From positions 1-37,087 of the forward strand of contig NZ_BJOC01000001.1 in the NCBI RefSeq assembly GCF_006540005.1: a stretch of 37,087 nt of DNA, given 5' to 3'. Shown piece by piece: positions 27,692-37,080 of this stretch (positions are counted from its first letter, which is position 1; each line of letters begins with the position of its first letter). Source of the DNA: Halomonas halmophila. GTDB lineage: Bacteria; Pseudomonadota; Gammaproteobacteria; Pseudomonadales; Halomonadaceae. A program made the position numbers and the translations under genes. Below the pieces are notes generated by a model. It saw only the letters and a list, made by a program, of their open reading frames with translations. It did not search any database and had not been told where the DNA came from.

Positions 27692-28972
27692 ATGAGTCCC
27701 GAGACCTCTTCCCTGCAGACCCTGATCGATGATGCCCTGGCGGACACCCCGCCGGGGCATTGTGTCTGGGTGGCGCTGTCCGGCGGGCTGGATTCGTCCC
27801 TGCTGCTGACGCTGGCGGTGGAGGCGTGCCGTCGCCACCCGCGGCCGCTGCGTGCCGTGCATGTCCATCATGGCCTGCAGGCGGCGGCGGATGACTTTGA
27901 GCAGCATTGCCGGGCGTTGTGCGCCGCCCTGACAGTGCCGCTGCATGTCGAGCACGTGAGCGTCGACACCGCCACCGGCGAAGGCCTGGAAGGCGCGGCC
28001 CGTCGGGCGCGTCAGCAGGCCTTCGAGCGGCGGCTGGCGGCGGGCGACACGCTCTGGCTTGCCCAGCATCGCGATGATCAGGCCGAGACCTTCCTGCTCG
28101 CCGCCCTGCGCGGCGCCGGGGTCCGGGGGCTGGCGGCCATGCCGGGCAGCCAGGCACGGGCCGGCCTGCAACACCAGCGCCCCCTGCTGGGGGCGTCCCG
28201 TGCGGCCCTGGAAGCCGAGGCGGCGAGGCGCGGCGTCGATTGGGTCGAGGATCCCAGCAATCAGGATACCCGTCAGGATCGCAACTTCCTGCGTCATCGA
28301 ATTGTGCCGCTGCTCCGCGAGCGCTGGCCGGCCGCCGGGCGTTCCCTGGCGCGCAGTGTGGCCTGGGCCGGGGAAGCCGAGACGCTGCTCGGCGAGCTGG
28401 CGGCCGAGGACCTGACGCGCCTGGGCGGGTGCGCGGAACGCCTGCGCCTGGCGGATCTGTGGCAGCTATCGGCATCGCGCCGGCGCTTGTTGATTCGCCA
28501 CTGCCTCGCGCGGCAGACCTTGCCCTTGCCGCCGGCCGGCCGGCTGGAGAGCCTGCTGGAGCAGCTGGAGGCACGCCAGGATGCCGCGGTGTGCGTGCAG
28601 TGGCCGGGTGCCGAGGCCCGCGTGTGGCGCGGTAGCCTGTATCTGCTGGCGCCGCGGCCTGCCTTGCCGTCCGACTGGCGGGCCGCATGGCAGGGACAAT
28701 CCCCGCTCGTCACGCCGCTGGGCGAATTCGACATGAGGCTGGCTCACTGCAGTGGCGAACCCTTGGAGCTGGTGCTGACCCCGCGAGCGGGCGGGGAACG
28801 CCTGCGCCTGGCTCGCCGTGGTCAGCGTGATCTCAAGCGATTGCTGCAGGAGTGGGATATTCCGCCCTGGGAACGCGGACGCTGCTGGGTGGTCTGGTGC
28901 GCTGAGCGCGTCGTCGCGGTGGGGCATCCGGATGGCTGGCTGGCGCTGGCCGAGGGCTGGCGAGCGCCGTGA
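27692..28972 (+). CDS. tilS: tRNA(Ile)-lysidine synthetase
   Basis: TilS attaches lysine to cytidine 34 of tRNA(Ile)(CAU), changing both its charging and its codon reading. The 426-residue product (E. coli 432) has the PP-loop SGGLDSS at residues 30-36, HVHHGLQ and the AQHRDDQAETFLL motif. It also has the EDPSNQDTRQDRNFLRH segment and a C-terminal domain with LKRLLQEWDIPPWER. The N-terminal Met at 27692 has only a weak ribosome binding site. Expression is probably coupled to accA. Confidence 0.96.
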   Translation: MSPETSSLQTLIDDALADTPPGHCVWVALSGGLDSSLLLTLAVEACRRHPRPLRAVHVHHGLQAAADDFEQHCRALCAALTVPLHVEHVSVDTATGEGLEGAARRARQQAFERRLAAGDTLWLAQHRDDQAETFLLAALRGAGVRGLAAMPGSQARAGLQHQRPLLGASRAALEAEAARRGVDWVEDPSNQDTRQDRNFLRHRIVPLLRERWPAAGRSLARSVAWAGEAETLLGELAAEDLTRLGGCAERLRLADLWQLSASRRRLLIRHCLARQTLPLPPAGRLESLLEQLEARQDAAVCVQWPGAEARVWRGSLYLLAPRPALPSDWRAAWQGQSPLVTPLGEFDMRLAHCSGEPLELVLTPRAGGERLRLARRGQRDLKRLLQEWDIPPWERGRCWVVWCAERVVAVGHPDGWLALAEGWRAP

Positions 28973-28990
28973 GCCGGTCGGTGGCCGGGA

Positions 28991-30526
28991 TCAGGTGAGC
29001 GACAGCTCCAGCCCGGCGGCCTTCTGGTAGGCGATTTCATCCTCGAGATCGGCCAGCAGCAGGTTCAGGTCCTCGCTTTCGTCACAATGCAGCGCAAGGG
29101 CCTCGCCCGAGGCCTGGAGTCGGGGTAGGGCCGGCGCTTGCTCGGGGCGTGAATGATTGATCACCACGGCCAGTCGCAGCAGCCGCGCGAGACGTGAGTG
29201 CGAGCGCTGTTCCGATTTGGGCAGGGCCTGCCATTCCTTGACCGGGAACTTGCGTCGGTGCGCTCGCACAAGGAAGGCGAGCAGACGCTGCTCCGGCCGC
29301 GAGAAGCCCGAGAGGTCGGAATTTTCTAGCAGATAGGCGCCGTGGCGATGAAACTGGCTGTGGGAGATCGCCTGGCCGATCTCGTGCAGCCGGCTGGCCC
29401 ATTCCAGGAAGCGTGCCTGGTCGTCATCCAGTTGCCAGGCGTCGCGTACCTGATCCAGCAGGCCGATGGCCGTGGTGGCCACGTTTTCGGCCTGGCGGAT
29501 GTCGACATTGTAGCGCTGGGTCAACTCCTCGAGTGTCTGATGGCGCGGGTCTTCCGGGCTGTTGCGGCCGACCAGGTCATACAGCACGCCTTCGCGCAGG
29601 GCGCCGTCCGAGTAGCGCATTTCTTCCAGCTCGAAGGCCTCGAAGATGGCGCTCAGGATGGCCACCCCGGCCGGAAAGACGCGCGCCCGGTCGGCCTTGA
29701 GGCCACTCATCGAGACCTTGTCCAGGCGCTTGCACTTGATCAGTCGCTTGCGCAGGTCGAGCAGCCCCTTGCGGGTAATGACGCCTTCGGGCGATTTGCC
29801 TTCGGCGGCGATGACCGCTGCCGTTGCCTTGATGGTGCCACTGGAGCCCACCGGGTCGAGCCAGCCGACCTTCTGATAGGGGCGGCGGATATTGGCCAGT
29901 TCCGAGAGAGCAGCCAGCTCGGCGCGGCGCATGCGCTTCTCGCTGAGTTCGCCATTGTTGAAAAAGCGCCGCGTGAAGGTCACGCAGCCCATGGTCAGGC
30001 TTTCCAACGCCAGGGGCTCGAACTGTTCGCCGATGATCAACTCGGTGGAACCGCCACCGATGTCGACGATCAGGCGGCGTCCGTCCTCGGCCAGGGCGTG
30101 GGCCGCGCCCAGGTAGACGAGGCGGGCTTCCTCGCGGCCGGCGATGATCTCGATGCGGGTGCCCAGCAGGGTCTCGGCGCGCTCGATGAAGGCCTGGCTG
30201 TTGTCGGCGCTGCGCAGCGCATTGGTGCCGACCACGCGCAGGTTGCGTGGCGTGATGCCTTCGAGGAAGGGCGCGAAGCGGGCCAGGCAGTCGAGTGCCC
30301 GGGTCATGGCGGCTTCGTCGAGCAGGCCATCGTCGCCGACACCATCCGCCAGCTGGACCTTCTCGCCCTTGCGGGCCACGACCTGCAGTCGGTCGTTGTG
30401 GTAGTTGGCGACCAGCAGGTGGAAGCTGTTGGACCCCAGATCAATGGCAGCGAGCCGCCGGGGGGCGTCGTGCAATGCGGAAGTATCGCCGGTGGTAGCG
30501 TTCTGGCGGTCCTGGAGCGCGGTCAT
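28991..30526 (-). CDS. ppx: Exopolyphosphatase
   Basis: Ppx hydrolyses terminal phosphates from inorganic polyphosphate; the family overlaps with GppA, which acts on pppGpp. The 511-residue product (E. coli Ppx 513) has the ASKHA-fold motifs AAIDLGSNSFHLLVAN, TNALRSADN, AGREEARLVYLG and VDIGGGSTELI. A C-terminal HD-like helical domain includes RLHEIGQAISHSQFHRHGAY. Position beside rho supports Ppx over GppA. AAGGA lies six bases upstream of the ATG at 30526. A perfect TTGACA (30582-30577, minus strand) precedes the gene but its -10 box is poor. Confidence 0.93.
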   Translation of the reverse strand: MTALQDRQNATTGDTSALHDAPRRLAAIDLGSNSFHLLVANYHNDRLQVVARKGEKVQLADGVGDDGLLDEAAMTRALDCLARFAPFLEGITPRNLRVVGTNALRSADNSQAFIERAETLLGTRIEIIAGREEARLVYLGAAHALAEDGRRLIVDIGGGSTELIIGEQFEPLALESLTMGCVTFTRRFFNNGELSEKRMRRAELAALSELANIRRPYQKVGWLDPVGSSGTIKATAAVIAAEGKSPEGVITRKGLLDLRKRLIKCKRLDKVSMSGLKADRARVFPAGVAILSAIFEAFELEEMRYSDGALREGVLYDLVGRNSPEDPRHQTLEELTQRYNVDIRQAENVATTAIGLLDQVRDAWQLDDDQARFLEWASRLHEIGQAISHSQFHRHGAYLLENSDLSGFSRPEQRLLAFLVRAHRRKFPVKEWQALPKSEQRSHSRLARLLRLAVVINHSRPEQAPALPRLQASGEALALHCDESEDLNLLLADLEDEIAYQKAAGLELSLT

Positions 30527-30973
30527 GGAGAGTCCTTCAGATGGATTGGCTAAAGGTTGCGGGCGCCTTTGAAGCTTGTCAATCGTTCGTCGACGCGCCG
30601 GGCACGAGGGGCTTGCGTTTCCTGTTCGCGTTGACTAGTATCGGGGCGTTCGCCTGTTCCCAATGCTTCCCGACCGCTCAACGGCGATGGCGCCGCGGTC
30701 AAACTCCAAGTCGTCAGAAAGCCCACTGCATCAGTTGGTGTGTCAGGCCCAGAGCCGGCTCGACTGATTCAGGCGAAACTAGCCTGCTCCCTCGATATAC
30801 GTTCATGGCAGACATCCCCCTTCGCGGCGGTTGTCCCTGTTTGGCCATCGAATATTGACATGCAAGAGCAGCCTGTCCGGGTTCTGAACGCATCTCGATG
30901 GCGCTTTCGTCTCGCCAACAGTCCATCTCGGCGCATATCGCCCGGCTTTCAAGAGCAACGTCTGAACACACCG
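30527..30973. other. Divergent ppx/rho control region and long rho leader
   Basis: No supported gene lies in these 447 bases. On the plus strand a promoter at 30613-30641 would give rho an untranslated leader of about 325 bases. The frame of rho stays open back to a GTG at 30740, but the extra 78 residues are low in family similarity and have no ribosome binding site. A 17-codon frame at 30805-30858 also lacks one. In E. coli the long rho leader mediates autoregulation by Rho, and the same is inferred here from length alone. trxA, which lies between ppx and rho in pseudomonads and before rho in enterics, is absent. Confidence 0.6.
30613..30641 (+). promoter_or_regulatory. Candidate promoter for rho
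   Basis: TTGCGT (30613-30618), 17 bases, then TAGTAT (30636-30641), matching the sigma70 -10 box at four of six positions. Its distance to the rho start fits a long autoregulatory leader. Confidence 0.45.
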
Positions 30974-32233
<1,260 letters not shown>

Positions 32234-32294
32234 TCGATGCCATGCCGCCCGTGATCCCGCGATGCGCGTCGCGGGCCAGGCACAGCATCCCCGG

Positions 32295-32321
32295 GGGGCA
32301 GCATGCTATGCTGCCCCTTTT
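32295..32321 (+). terminator. Strong intrinsic terminator after rho
   Basis: GGGGCAGCAT (32295-32304) pairs perfectly with ATGCTGCCCC (32308-32317) around a 3-base loop, followed by TTTT (32318-32321) and further T-rich sequence. It lies 62 bases after the rho stop and 27 bases before ubiD, so ubiD depends on read-through or a promoter not evident to me. Confidence 0.9.
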
Positions 32322-32347
32322 GCATTTCTGGAAACGGAACAGCCCCC

Positions 32348-33841
32348 ATGAAATACAAGGATCTGCGCGAGTTCATCGCAGCGCTGGAGGAGCAGGGCGA
32401 GCTGCAGCGCGTGACCGCCGAGGTGGATCCCTATCTCGAGATTACCGAGATCTGCGACCGTACCCTGCGGGCCGGCGGGCCGGCGCTGCTGTTCGAGAAC
32501 GTCAAGGGGCATGACATGCCCCTGCTGGGTAACCTCTTCGGTACACCGAAGCGGGTGGCCATGGGCATGGGGCAGGATTCCGTCGCGGCCCTGGGCGAGA
32601 TCGGCGAACTGCTGGCCTTCCTCAAGGAGCCGGAGCCGCCCAAGGGGTTCCGCGATGCCCTGGACAAGTTACCGGTGTTCAAGCAGATCATGAGCATGGG
32701 GCCCAAGACGGTGCGTCAGGCGCCGGTGCAGGAACGGGTCTTCGAGGGTGAGGATGTCGACCTGGACCGCCTGCCGATTCAGCATTGCTGGCCCGGCGAT
32801 GCGGCGCCGCTGGTGACCTGGCCGCTGGTCGTCACCCGCGGGCCCAGCAAGTCGCGTCAGAACCTGGGCATCTATCGCCAGCAGAAGCTATCGCACAATC
32901 GCCTGATCATGCGCTGGCTGTCGCACCGCGGCGGGGCGCTGGACTACCAGGAATGGTGCGAAGCCCATCCCGGTGAACCCTTCCCGGTGGCCGTGGCCCT
33001 GGGCGCCGATCCGGCGACCATCCTGGGTGCCGTGACGCCGGTGCCGGATACCCTGTCCGAATACGCCTTCGCCGGGCTGCTGCGCGGTTCGCGCACCGAG
33101 CTGGTCCAGTGCGGGCACTCCGATCTGCAGGTGCCGGCTTCCGCCGAGATCATCCTCGAGGGGTTCATTTATCCCGGGGACACCGCACCGGAAGGCCCCT
33201 ATGGCGATCACACCGGCTACTACAACGAGGTCGAGGAATTCCCGGTCTTCACGGTGACACGCATGACCATGCGCCGTGATGCCCTCTATCATTCCACCTA
33301 TACCGGAAGGCCTCCGGATGAGCCGGCCGTGCTGGGGCTGGCGCTCAACGAGGTGTTCGTGCCCATCCTGCGCCGGCAGTTCCCGGAAATCGTCGACTTC
33401 TACCTGCCGCCCGAGGGCTGTTCCTACCGCATGGCGGTGGTGACCATGAAGAAGCGTTACCAGGGCCACGCCAAACGCGTGATGATGGGCGTCTGGAGCT
33501 TTTTGCGCCAGTTCATGTACACCAAGTTCGTGGTGGTACTCGATGATGACGTGGATGCCCGCGACTGGAAGGACGTGATCTGGGCCATCACCACCCGCAT
33601 GGACCCGGCCCGCGATACCGTGATGGTCGAGAATACGCCCATCGATTACCTGGATTTCGCCTCCCCGGTGGCGGGGCTGGGCTCCAAGATGGGGCTGGAC
33701 GCCACCAGCAAGTGGCCGGGCGAGACCGAGCGCGAATGGGGGCGGCCCATCACCATGGACCCGGACGTCAAGTCCCGGGTTCAGGCGCGCTGGGACGAGC
33801 TGGGCATTGAACTTCCCGATACCGACAAGAGGCATGCATGA
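32348..33841 (+). CDS. ubiD: 3-octaprenyl-4-hydroxybenzoate decarboxylase
   Basis: UbiD decarboxylates the polyprenylated hydroxybenzoate intermediate of ubiquinone synthesis, using prenylated FMN supplied by UbiX. The 497-residue product is exactly the E. coli length. It begins [19 protein letters not shown] and has [17 protein letters not shown] (cofactor-binding Arg), [13 protein letters not shown] with the catalytic Glu region, and [19 protein letters not shown]. The start at 32348 replaces an in-frame ATG at 32303 that lies in the terminator loop. It overlaps fre by four bases. Confidence 0.96.
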   Translation: MKYKDLREFIAALEEQGELQRVTAEVDPYLEITEICDRTLRAGGPALLFENVKGHDMPLLGNLFGTPKRVAMGMGQDSVAALGEIGELLAFLKEPEPPKGFRDALDKLPVFKQIMSMGPKTVRQAPVQERVFEGEDVDLDRLPIQHCWPGDAAPLVTWPLVVTRGPSKSRQNLGIYRQQKLSHNRLIMRWLSHRGGALDYQEWCEAHPGEPFPVAVALGADPATILGAVTPVPDTLSEYAFAGLLRGSRTELVQCGHSDLQVPASAEIILEGFIYPGDTAPEGPYGDHTGYYNEVEEFPVFTVTRMTMRRDALYHSTYTGRPPDEPAVLGLALNEVFVPILRRQFPEIVDFYLPPEGCSYRMAVVTMKKRYQGHAKRVMMGVWSFLRQFMYTKFVVVLDDDVDARDWKDVIWAITTRMDPARDTVMVENTPIDYLDFASPVAGLGSKMGLDATSKWPGETEREWGRPITMDPDVKSRVQARWDELGIELPDTDKRHA

Positions 33842-34617
33842 CGGCCAAGACTCTTACCTGCCGGGTGTCCGAGGTCGAGGACCTCACGCCCGATGTCTTT
33901 CGCGTTTATCTCGAGGGGCGTGCCGAGGCCGTGGCGCATGCGGCCGGCCAGTACCTCGAGGTGGAACTCGGTGAGGGGGAATGGGTGCCGTTTTCCATTG
34001 CCAATGCCCACGGCGGCGATGGGCGCATCGAGCTGCACATTCAGCATTGGCCCGAGCGCAGCAACTCCACCCGCCTGCGCGAGATGATGATGGTGGCCGA
34101 GCATCTGACCCTGCGCCTGCCCAGTGGCGACTGCATGCTCGATCCGGACAGCCAGCGGCCGTTGTTGCTGGTGGGCGCCGGGACCGGCTTCGCCCAGATG
34201 AAGGCGATTGCTGAGGCGGCACTGGCCGAGGACCCGCAGCGCAATATCGAGATCTGGTGGGCGGCCAAGGAGCGTCGTGACTTCTATCTCGAGAGCCTGC
34301 CCCGGGCCTGGGCCGAGCGGTTTGCGCAGGTACACTTCCATGCGGTCAGCGAGGCCGAGCTGCCGGCCGACTTCGCGGGTAGCCGCGTGCACGGCCATCA
34401 GGGCCGGGTCGATGCGGTGCTGGCGGAACGCCTGTCGGATGTGTCGGCCCATGATGTCTATCTCTCCGGCTCGCCCGGCATGGTCTACGCCTGTGTCGAC
34501 GTGCTGGCCTCCTTTGGGTTGGTGCCATCGCGGGTCTTCTCCGATGTCTTCGCCTATGCCCCACGCGACCCGCTGGTGCCCACCGTCGGTAGCCTGATTC
34601 GCGAGAACGGGGCATGA
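33838..34617 (+). CDS. fre: NAD(P)H-flavin reductase
   Basis: Fre reduces free flavins with NAD(P)H; in E. coli it also sits beside ubiD and can supply reduced FMN. The 259-residue product (E. coli 233) has the FAD/flavin domain with GQYLEVEL and VPFSIAN (R/P-x-S-type flavin motif), and the nucleotide-binding [12 protein letters not shown]. There is no N-terminal 2Fe-2S ferredoxin domain, which separates it from the longer CDP-glucoseen reductase-like proteins. The ATG overlaps the ubiD stop (ATGA). Confidence 0.9.
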   Translation: MTAKTLTCRVSEVEDLTPDVFRVYLEGRAEAVAHAAGQYLEVELGEGEWVPFSIANAHGGDGRIELHIQHWPERSNSTRLREMMMVAEHLTLRLPSGDCMLDPDSQRPLLLVGAGTGFAQMKAIAEAALAEDPQRNIEIWWAAKERRDFYLESLPRAWAERFAQVHFHAVSEAELPADFAGSRVHGHQGRVDAVLAERLSDVSAHDVYLSGSPGMVYACVDVLASFGLVPSRVFSDVFAYAPRDPLVPTVGSLIRENGA

Positions 34618-35327
34618 GCGCGGCGCCGATCCTGATCACCGGTGGCGCTCAGCGCCTGGGCCGGCATTGTGCCGAACGGCTGTGTGATGATGGCCACCCG
34701 GTGATCATCAGCTACCGGCGCGAGCGGCCGGCCCTCGACGCCCTGCGCGAGCGTGGCGTCATCACCCTGCCGGCCGATTTCAGCAGCGAGGCGGGCATTC
34801 GGGACTTCATCACCCGGCTGCGGGACACCACCGATGCCCTGCGCGCCATCGTCCACAACGCCAGCGACTGGCTGCCCGATACCCTCGGCGAAGAGGCCGG
34901 CGCCAACTTCGAGCAGCTGTTTCGCGTGCACATGCTGGCGCCCTACCTGATCAACCTCGAGGCCCATGATCTGCTCGAGGCGTGTGGCGAGCCATTGCGC
35001 GATATCGTGCACATGACCGACTATGTCGCGGCGCACGGCTCGCGCAAGCACCTGGCCTATGCGGCATCCAAGGCCGGGCTGGAGAATCTGACCCTGTCGT
35101 TCGCCGCACGCTATGCCCCGACGATACAGGTCAATGCCATCGCACCGGCGATGATCATGCTGGGGGAGGACGATGACGAAGCCTATGCCGAGAAGGCGCG
35201 GGCGAAGTCGGCGCTGGGCACCATTCCCGGTCCGGGGGTGGTCTACGAGAGTCTGCGTTATCTGCTCGATAGCCGCTACATGACGGGGGTGACGCTGCCC
35301 CTGGATGGCGGACGCCATCTGCGTTGA
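34614..35327 (+). CDS. folM: Dihydromonapterin reductase
   Basis: FolM is a short-chain dehydrogenase that reduces dihydromonapterin to tetrahydromonapterin and has weak dihydrofolate reductase activity. Tetrahydromonapterin is the cofactor of phenylalanine hydroxylase in pseudomonads. The 237-residue product has ILITGGAQRLG (variant nucleotide loop), HNASDWLPDT, the catalytic YAASKAGLENL and the typical C-terminal PLDGGRHLR. The VHMTDYV and RGSxKH-like (HGSRKHLAYAASK) segments match FolM rather than FabG. It overlaps fre by four bases and closes this operon. Confidence 0.92.
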   Translation: MSAAPILITGGAQRLGRHCAERLCDDGHPVIISYRRERPALDALRERGVITLPADFSSEAGIRDFITRLRDTTDALRAIVHNASDWLPDTLGEEAGANFEQLFRVHMLAPYLINLEAHDLLEACGEPLRDIVHMTDYVAAHGSRKHLAYAASKAGLENLTLSFAARYAPTIQVNAIAPAMIMLGEDDDEAYAEKARAKSALGTIPGPGVVYESLRYLLDSRYMTGVTLPLDGGRHLR

Positions 35328-35359
35328 AGAAAGCGCCGGGCATGACCGGCAGCTGGTGC

Positions 35360-35388
35360 TTGTCATCGGCGCAGTGACACGGCAGGAT
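35360..35388 (+). promoter_or_regulatory. Candidate promoter for the DAHP synthase leader
   Basis: TTGTCA (35360-35365), 17 bases, then CAGGAT (35383-35388). The -10 box is weak. RNA would begin near 35395, just before the first leader reading frame. I see no TyrR-type or TrpR-type operator. Confidence 0.4.
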
Positions 35389-35412
35389 AGGGGTAGACAT
35401 CAGGAGATGACC

Positions 35413-35550
35413 ATGACGCCGAATCGCTGCTCAGATACTGTCCGCACCGCCCTCCAGGCGGGGCGTGGTGGTGTGAGCGTCGATAATGGCGGCTATTGGC
35501 CGGGTTTTCGCTATTGGTTTAGCGACGGCGTGCCGCTGGTCATGTCCTGA
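35413..35550 (+). CDS. Aromatic leader peptide 1 (attenuator)
   Basis: This is a 45-codon frame with AGGAG (35402-35406) six bases before its ATG. Six of nine consecutive residues at positions 28-36 are aromatic (YWPGFRYWF: two Tyr, two Trp, two Phe). The codons are TAT, TGG and TTT, although TTC and TAC predominate in neighbouring genes, and GCTATTGG is repeated within the run. The peptide is otherwise featureless. Its role is inferred to be sensing of charged tRNA(Tyr), tRNA(Trp) and tRNA(Phe) by ribosome stalling, with the hairpins at 35527-35645 as the output. Confidence 0.85.
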   Translation: MTPNRCSDTVRTALQAGRGGVSVDNGGYWPGFRYWFSDGVPLVMS

Positions 35551-35645
35551 CGCCAGTATCTGTCGAGGACATCACCGCGAGGCACGCTCAGCACGGGTTG
35601 CCTCTCCTGCGAAACCCCCGGACGGCAACCCCGCCCGGGGGTTTC
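35527..35645 (+). promoter_or_regulatory. Ribosome-mediated attenuator of DAHP synthase
   Basis: Four mutually exclusive pairings are present. (a) GCGTGCC (35528-35534) with GGCACGC (35581-35587) encloses a hairpin of 35538-35548 with 35566-35576, ten pairs and one mismatch. (b) GAGGCA (35579-35584) with TGCCTC (35599-35604). (c) GGGTTGCC (35595-35602) with GGCAACCC (35624-35631). (d) The terminator, 35611-35621 with 35635-35645. Stalling at the aromatic codons (35494-35520) leaves (a) free to form, which blocks (b) and allows (c), the antiterminator. A ribosome at the stop codon covers 35528-35534, so (b) forms and (d) follows. This is the logic of the trp-type attenuator, inferred from base pairing. 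Confidence 0.8.
35611..35645 (+). terminator. Attenuator terminator hairpin
   Basis: GAAACCCCCGG (35611-35621) pairs with CCGGGGGTTTC (35635-35645), 11 perfect base pairs. CGG/CCG pairs inside (35623-35625 with 35631-35633) lengthen the stem after one mismatch. It is followed by GCGTTGT, so the U-tract is short and interrupted. It lies between the two leader frames and before the DAHP synthase gene. Confidence 0.8.
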
Positions 35646-35694
35646 GCGTTGTATCCCCGGTAATCCTCCAACCGCTTGCATCAAGGAGCTCATC

Positions 35695-35862
35695 ATGACC
35701 GCCAACCATCGCTTGCATGCCGAATGTCGCTTTCCGGGTCGGGACTATTACGGCTATGACTGGCGATTTAGTGGTACGCGGTCGGGCATGGACGCCACCT
35801 CCGACCGTGAGTCCGCCGGTGGCACGACGACTGCCAAACGATGTTCACGCCCACGGAGTTGA
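35695..35862 (+). CDS. Aromatic-rich small ORF 2, second leader peptide
   Basis: This 55-codon frame has a strong AAGGAG (35683-35688) six bases before its ATG. It too carries an aromatic cluster, GRDYYGYDWRF (residues 15-25: three Tyr, one Trp, one Phe), then a basic, low-complexity tail. Its TGA ends five bases before the DAHP synthase ATG, and the synthase's own GGAG (35855-35858) lies inside it, so the two are probably translationally coupled. Downstream stems are possible (35777-35785 with 35801-35809; 35794-35799 with 35818-35823; 35820-35824 with 35832-35836), but no clear terminator follows. I do not recognise the protein. A small functional protein is the alternative. Confidence 0.7.
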   Translation: MTANHRLHAECRFPGRDYYGYDWRFSGTRSGMDATSDRESAGGTTTAKRCSRPRS

Positions 35863-35867
35863 GTCCC

Positions 35868-36935
35868 ATGAATGCCACCGTTTCTCCTCTTGCCGAGGAC
35901 ACCCTGAAGACGCCACGAGCCGATGAAGCCGTCCTGCCCACCCCGGCGTCACTGCGCCAGCAGCTCCCGCTCGCCGCCCCCCTGGCGGAACGCATCCCGC
36001 AACAGCGCCAGGCGATTCGCGACATCCTGGCAGGCCGGGATGATCGCCTGCTGGTGGTCGTCGGCCCGTGCTCGATTCATGACCCCGAAGCCGCGCTCGA
36101 CTATGCGCGACGCCTCGCCGCCCTGACGCCGCACATCGATGACCGCATCCTGCCGGTGATGCGGGTTTATGTGGAAAAGCCGCGGACGACCGTGGGCTGG
36201 AAGGGCCTGGCCTATGATCCGGAGCTCACGGGCGACGGCGACATGAGTCGGGGACTGGCACTGTCGCGGCGCCTGATGCGCGATATCGCCGAGCTTGGTT
36301 TGCCGGTCGCTACCGAGCTGCTGCAACCCATGCTGGCGCCCTATCTGGATGACCTGCTGTCCTGGGTGGCGATCGGCGCACGCACTACCGAGTCACAGCT
36401 GCATCGCGAGCTGGCCAGCGGCCTGGAGGCCGTGGTCGGTTTCAAGAACGCCACCAACGGCGATCTCGGCGTGGCCCTGGATGCTATGCAGGCGGCCCGG
36501 CACCCTCACCAGCATTTCTCGATGTCTCCCCAGGGAGCCCCTGTGGTGCGTGACACTGCGGGCAACCCGAACACCCATGTGGTACTGCGCGGCGGTCACG
36601 GCGAGCCCAACTATCAGGCCTCGCATGTGGCCGCCAGTCGGCGCGCGCTGAACGATGCCGGCCTGGCGCCACGCCTGATGGTCGACTGCAGCCACGCCAA
36701 CGCGCGCAAGGATCATCGTCGCCAGAGTGAGGTGCTGCTCGATGTACTTCAGCAGCGCCTGGCCGGCGACGACTCGCTCATCGGCCTGATGCTCGAGAGT
36801 CACATCCATGAGGGCAAGCAGCCCCTGGCCCCCGGCCAGCTGCGTTACGGCGTCTCGGTGACCGACGCCTGCATCGGCTGGGAAACCACCGAGCACCTGC
36901 TGACCACCGCCGCCGAGCGGTTGCGCCGCGGCTAG
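35868..36935 (+). CDS. aroG: 3-deoxy-7-phosphoheptulonate (DAHP) synthase, type I
   Basis: This enzyme condenses phosphoenolpyruvate and erythrose 4-phosphate, the first step of the shikimate pathway. The 355-residue product (E. coli AroG 350) has VVGPCSIHDPEAALDYA with the metal-binding Cys68, KPRTTVGWKGL, the GARTTESQLHRELASGL block, VGFKNATNGD, and the metal ligands in DCSHANARKDH and ESHIHEG. Which amino acid inhibits it cannot be read reliably, so the symbol is generic. The start at 35868 has GGAG nine bases upstream. An in-frame ATG at 35841 lacks one. Control by the mixed Tyr/Trp/Phe leader suggests a main, broadly regulated isozyme. Confidence 0.95.
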   Translation: MNATVSPLAEDTLKTPRADEAVLPTPASLRQQLPLAAPLAERIPQQRQAIRDILAGRDDRLLVVVGPCSIHDPEAALDYARRLAALTPHIDDRILPVMRVYVEKPRTTVGWKGLAYDPELTGDGDMSRGLALSRRLMRDIAELGLPVATELLQPMLAPYLDDLLSWVAIGARTTESQLHRELASGLEAVVGFKNATNGDLGVALDAMQAARHPHQHFSMSPQGAPVVRDTAGNPNTHVVLRGGHGEPNYQASHVAASRRALNDAGLAPRLMVDCSHANARKDHRRQSEVLLDVLQQRLAGDDSLIGLMLESHIHEGKQPLAPGQLRYGVSVTDACIGWETTEHLLTTAAERLRRG

Positions 36936-37080
36936 CGCCGCTTCGAGAGCGAAGAGGGAAGAACGGCGCAGCGCGCCTTGAAGAGGGAAGAACGCGGCTA
37001 GGTGCCGCTTGAAGCAGGAAGAACGGCGCTGCGCGCCTTGAAGAGGTAAGAACGCGGCTAGCGCCGCTTGAAGAAGGAAG
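36928..37080 (+). repeat. Alternating palindrome array with 60-bp period
   Basis: Two palindromes alternate. Type A (GCGGC-TAG...-GCCGC) is at 36928-36941, 36994-37008 and 37054-37067. Type B (GGCGC-N3-GCGCC) is at 36965-36977 and 37025-37037. The later units are joined by 16-base purine-rich linkers of the form TTGAAGNNGNAAGAAC (36978-36993, 37009-37024, 37038-37053). A-to-A and B-to-B spacing is 60 bases in the regular part. The first type A unit contains the aroG stop codon in its loop, and CTTCG/CGAAG (36941-36954) follows. The array continues to the window edge. It may help end or protect the aroG transcript, but there is no T-run. Confidence 0.9.

Noticed and set aside
30541..30858. 105-codon frame between ppx and rho with WCVRP, considered as a decayed thioredoxin
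   Set aside because: Only the WC..P pattern resembles WCGPC. The surrounding residues show no thioredoxin strands or cis-Pro motif, and there is no ribosome binding site.
30740..30973. 78-residue in-frame N-terminal extension of Rho
   Set aside because: The canonical Rho N-terminus begins exactly at 30974, and the upstream GTG has no ribosome binding site. The open frame is probably chance within the leader.
36928..37080. CRISPR-like reading of the terminal repeat array
   Set aside because: The units between palindromes are themselves repeated linkers, not unique spacers, and no cas genes are present.
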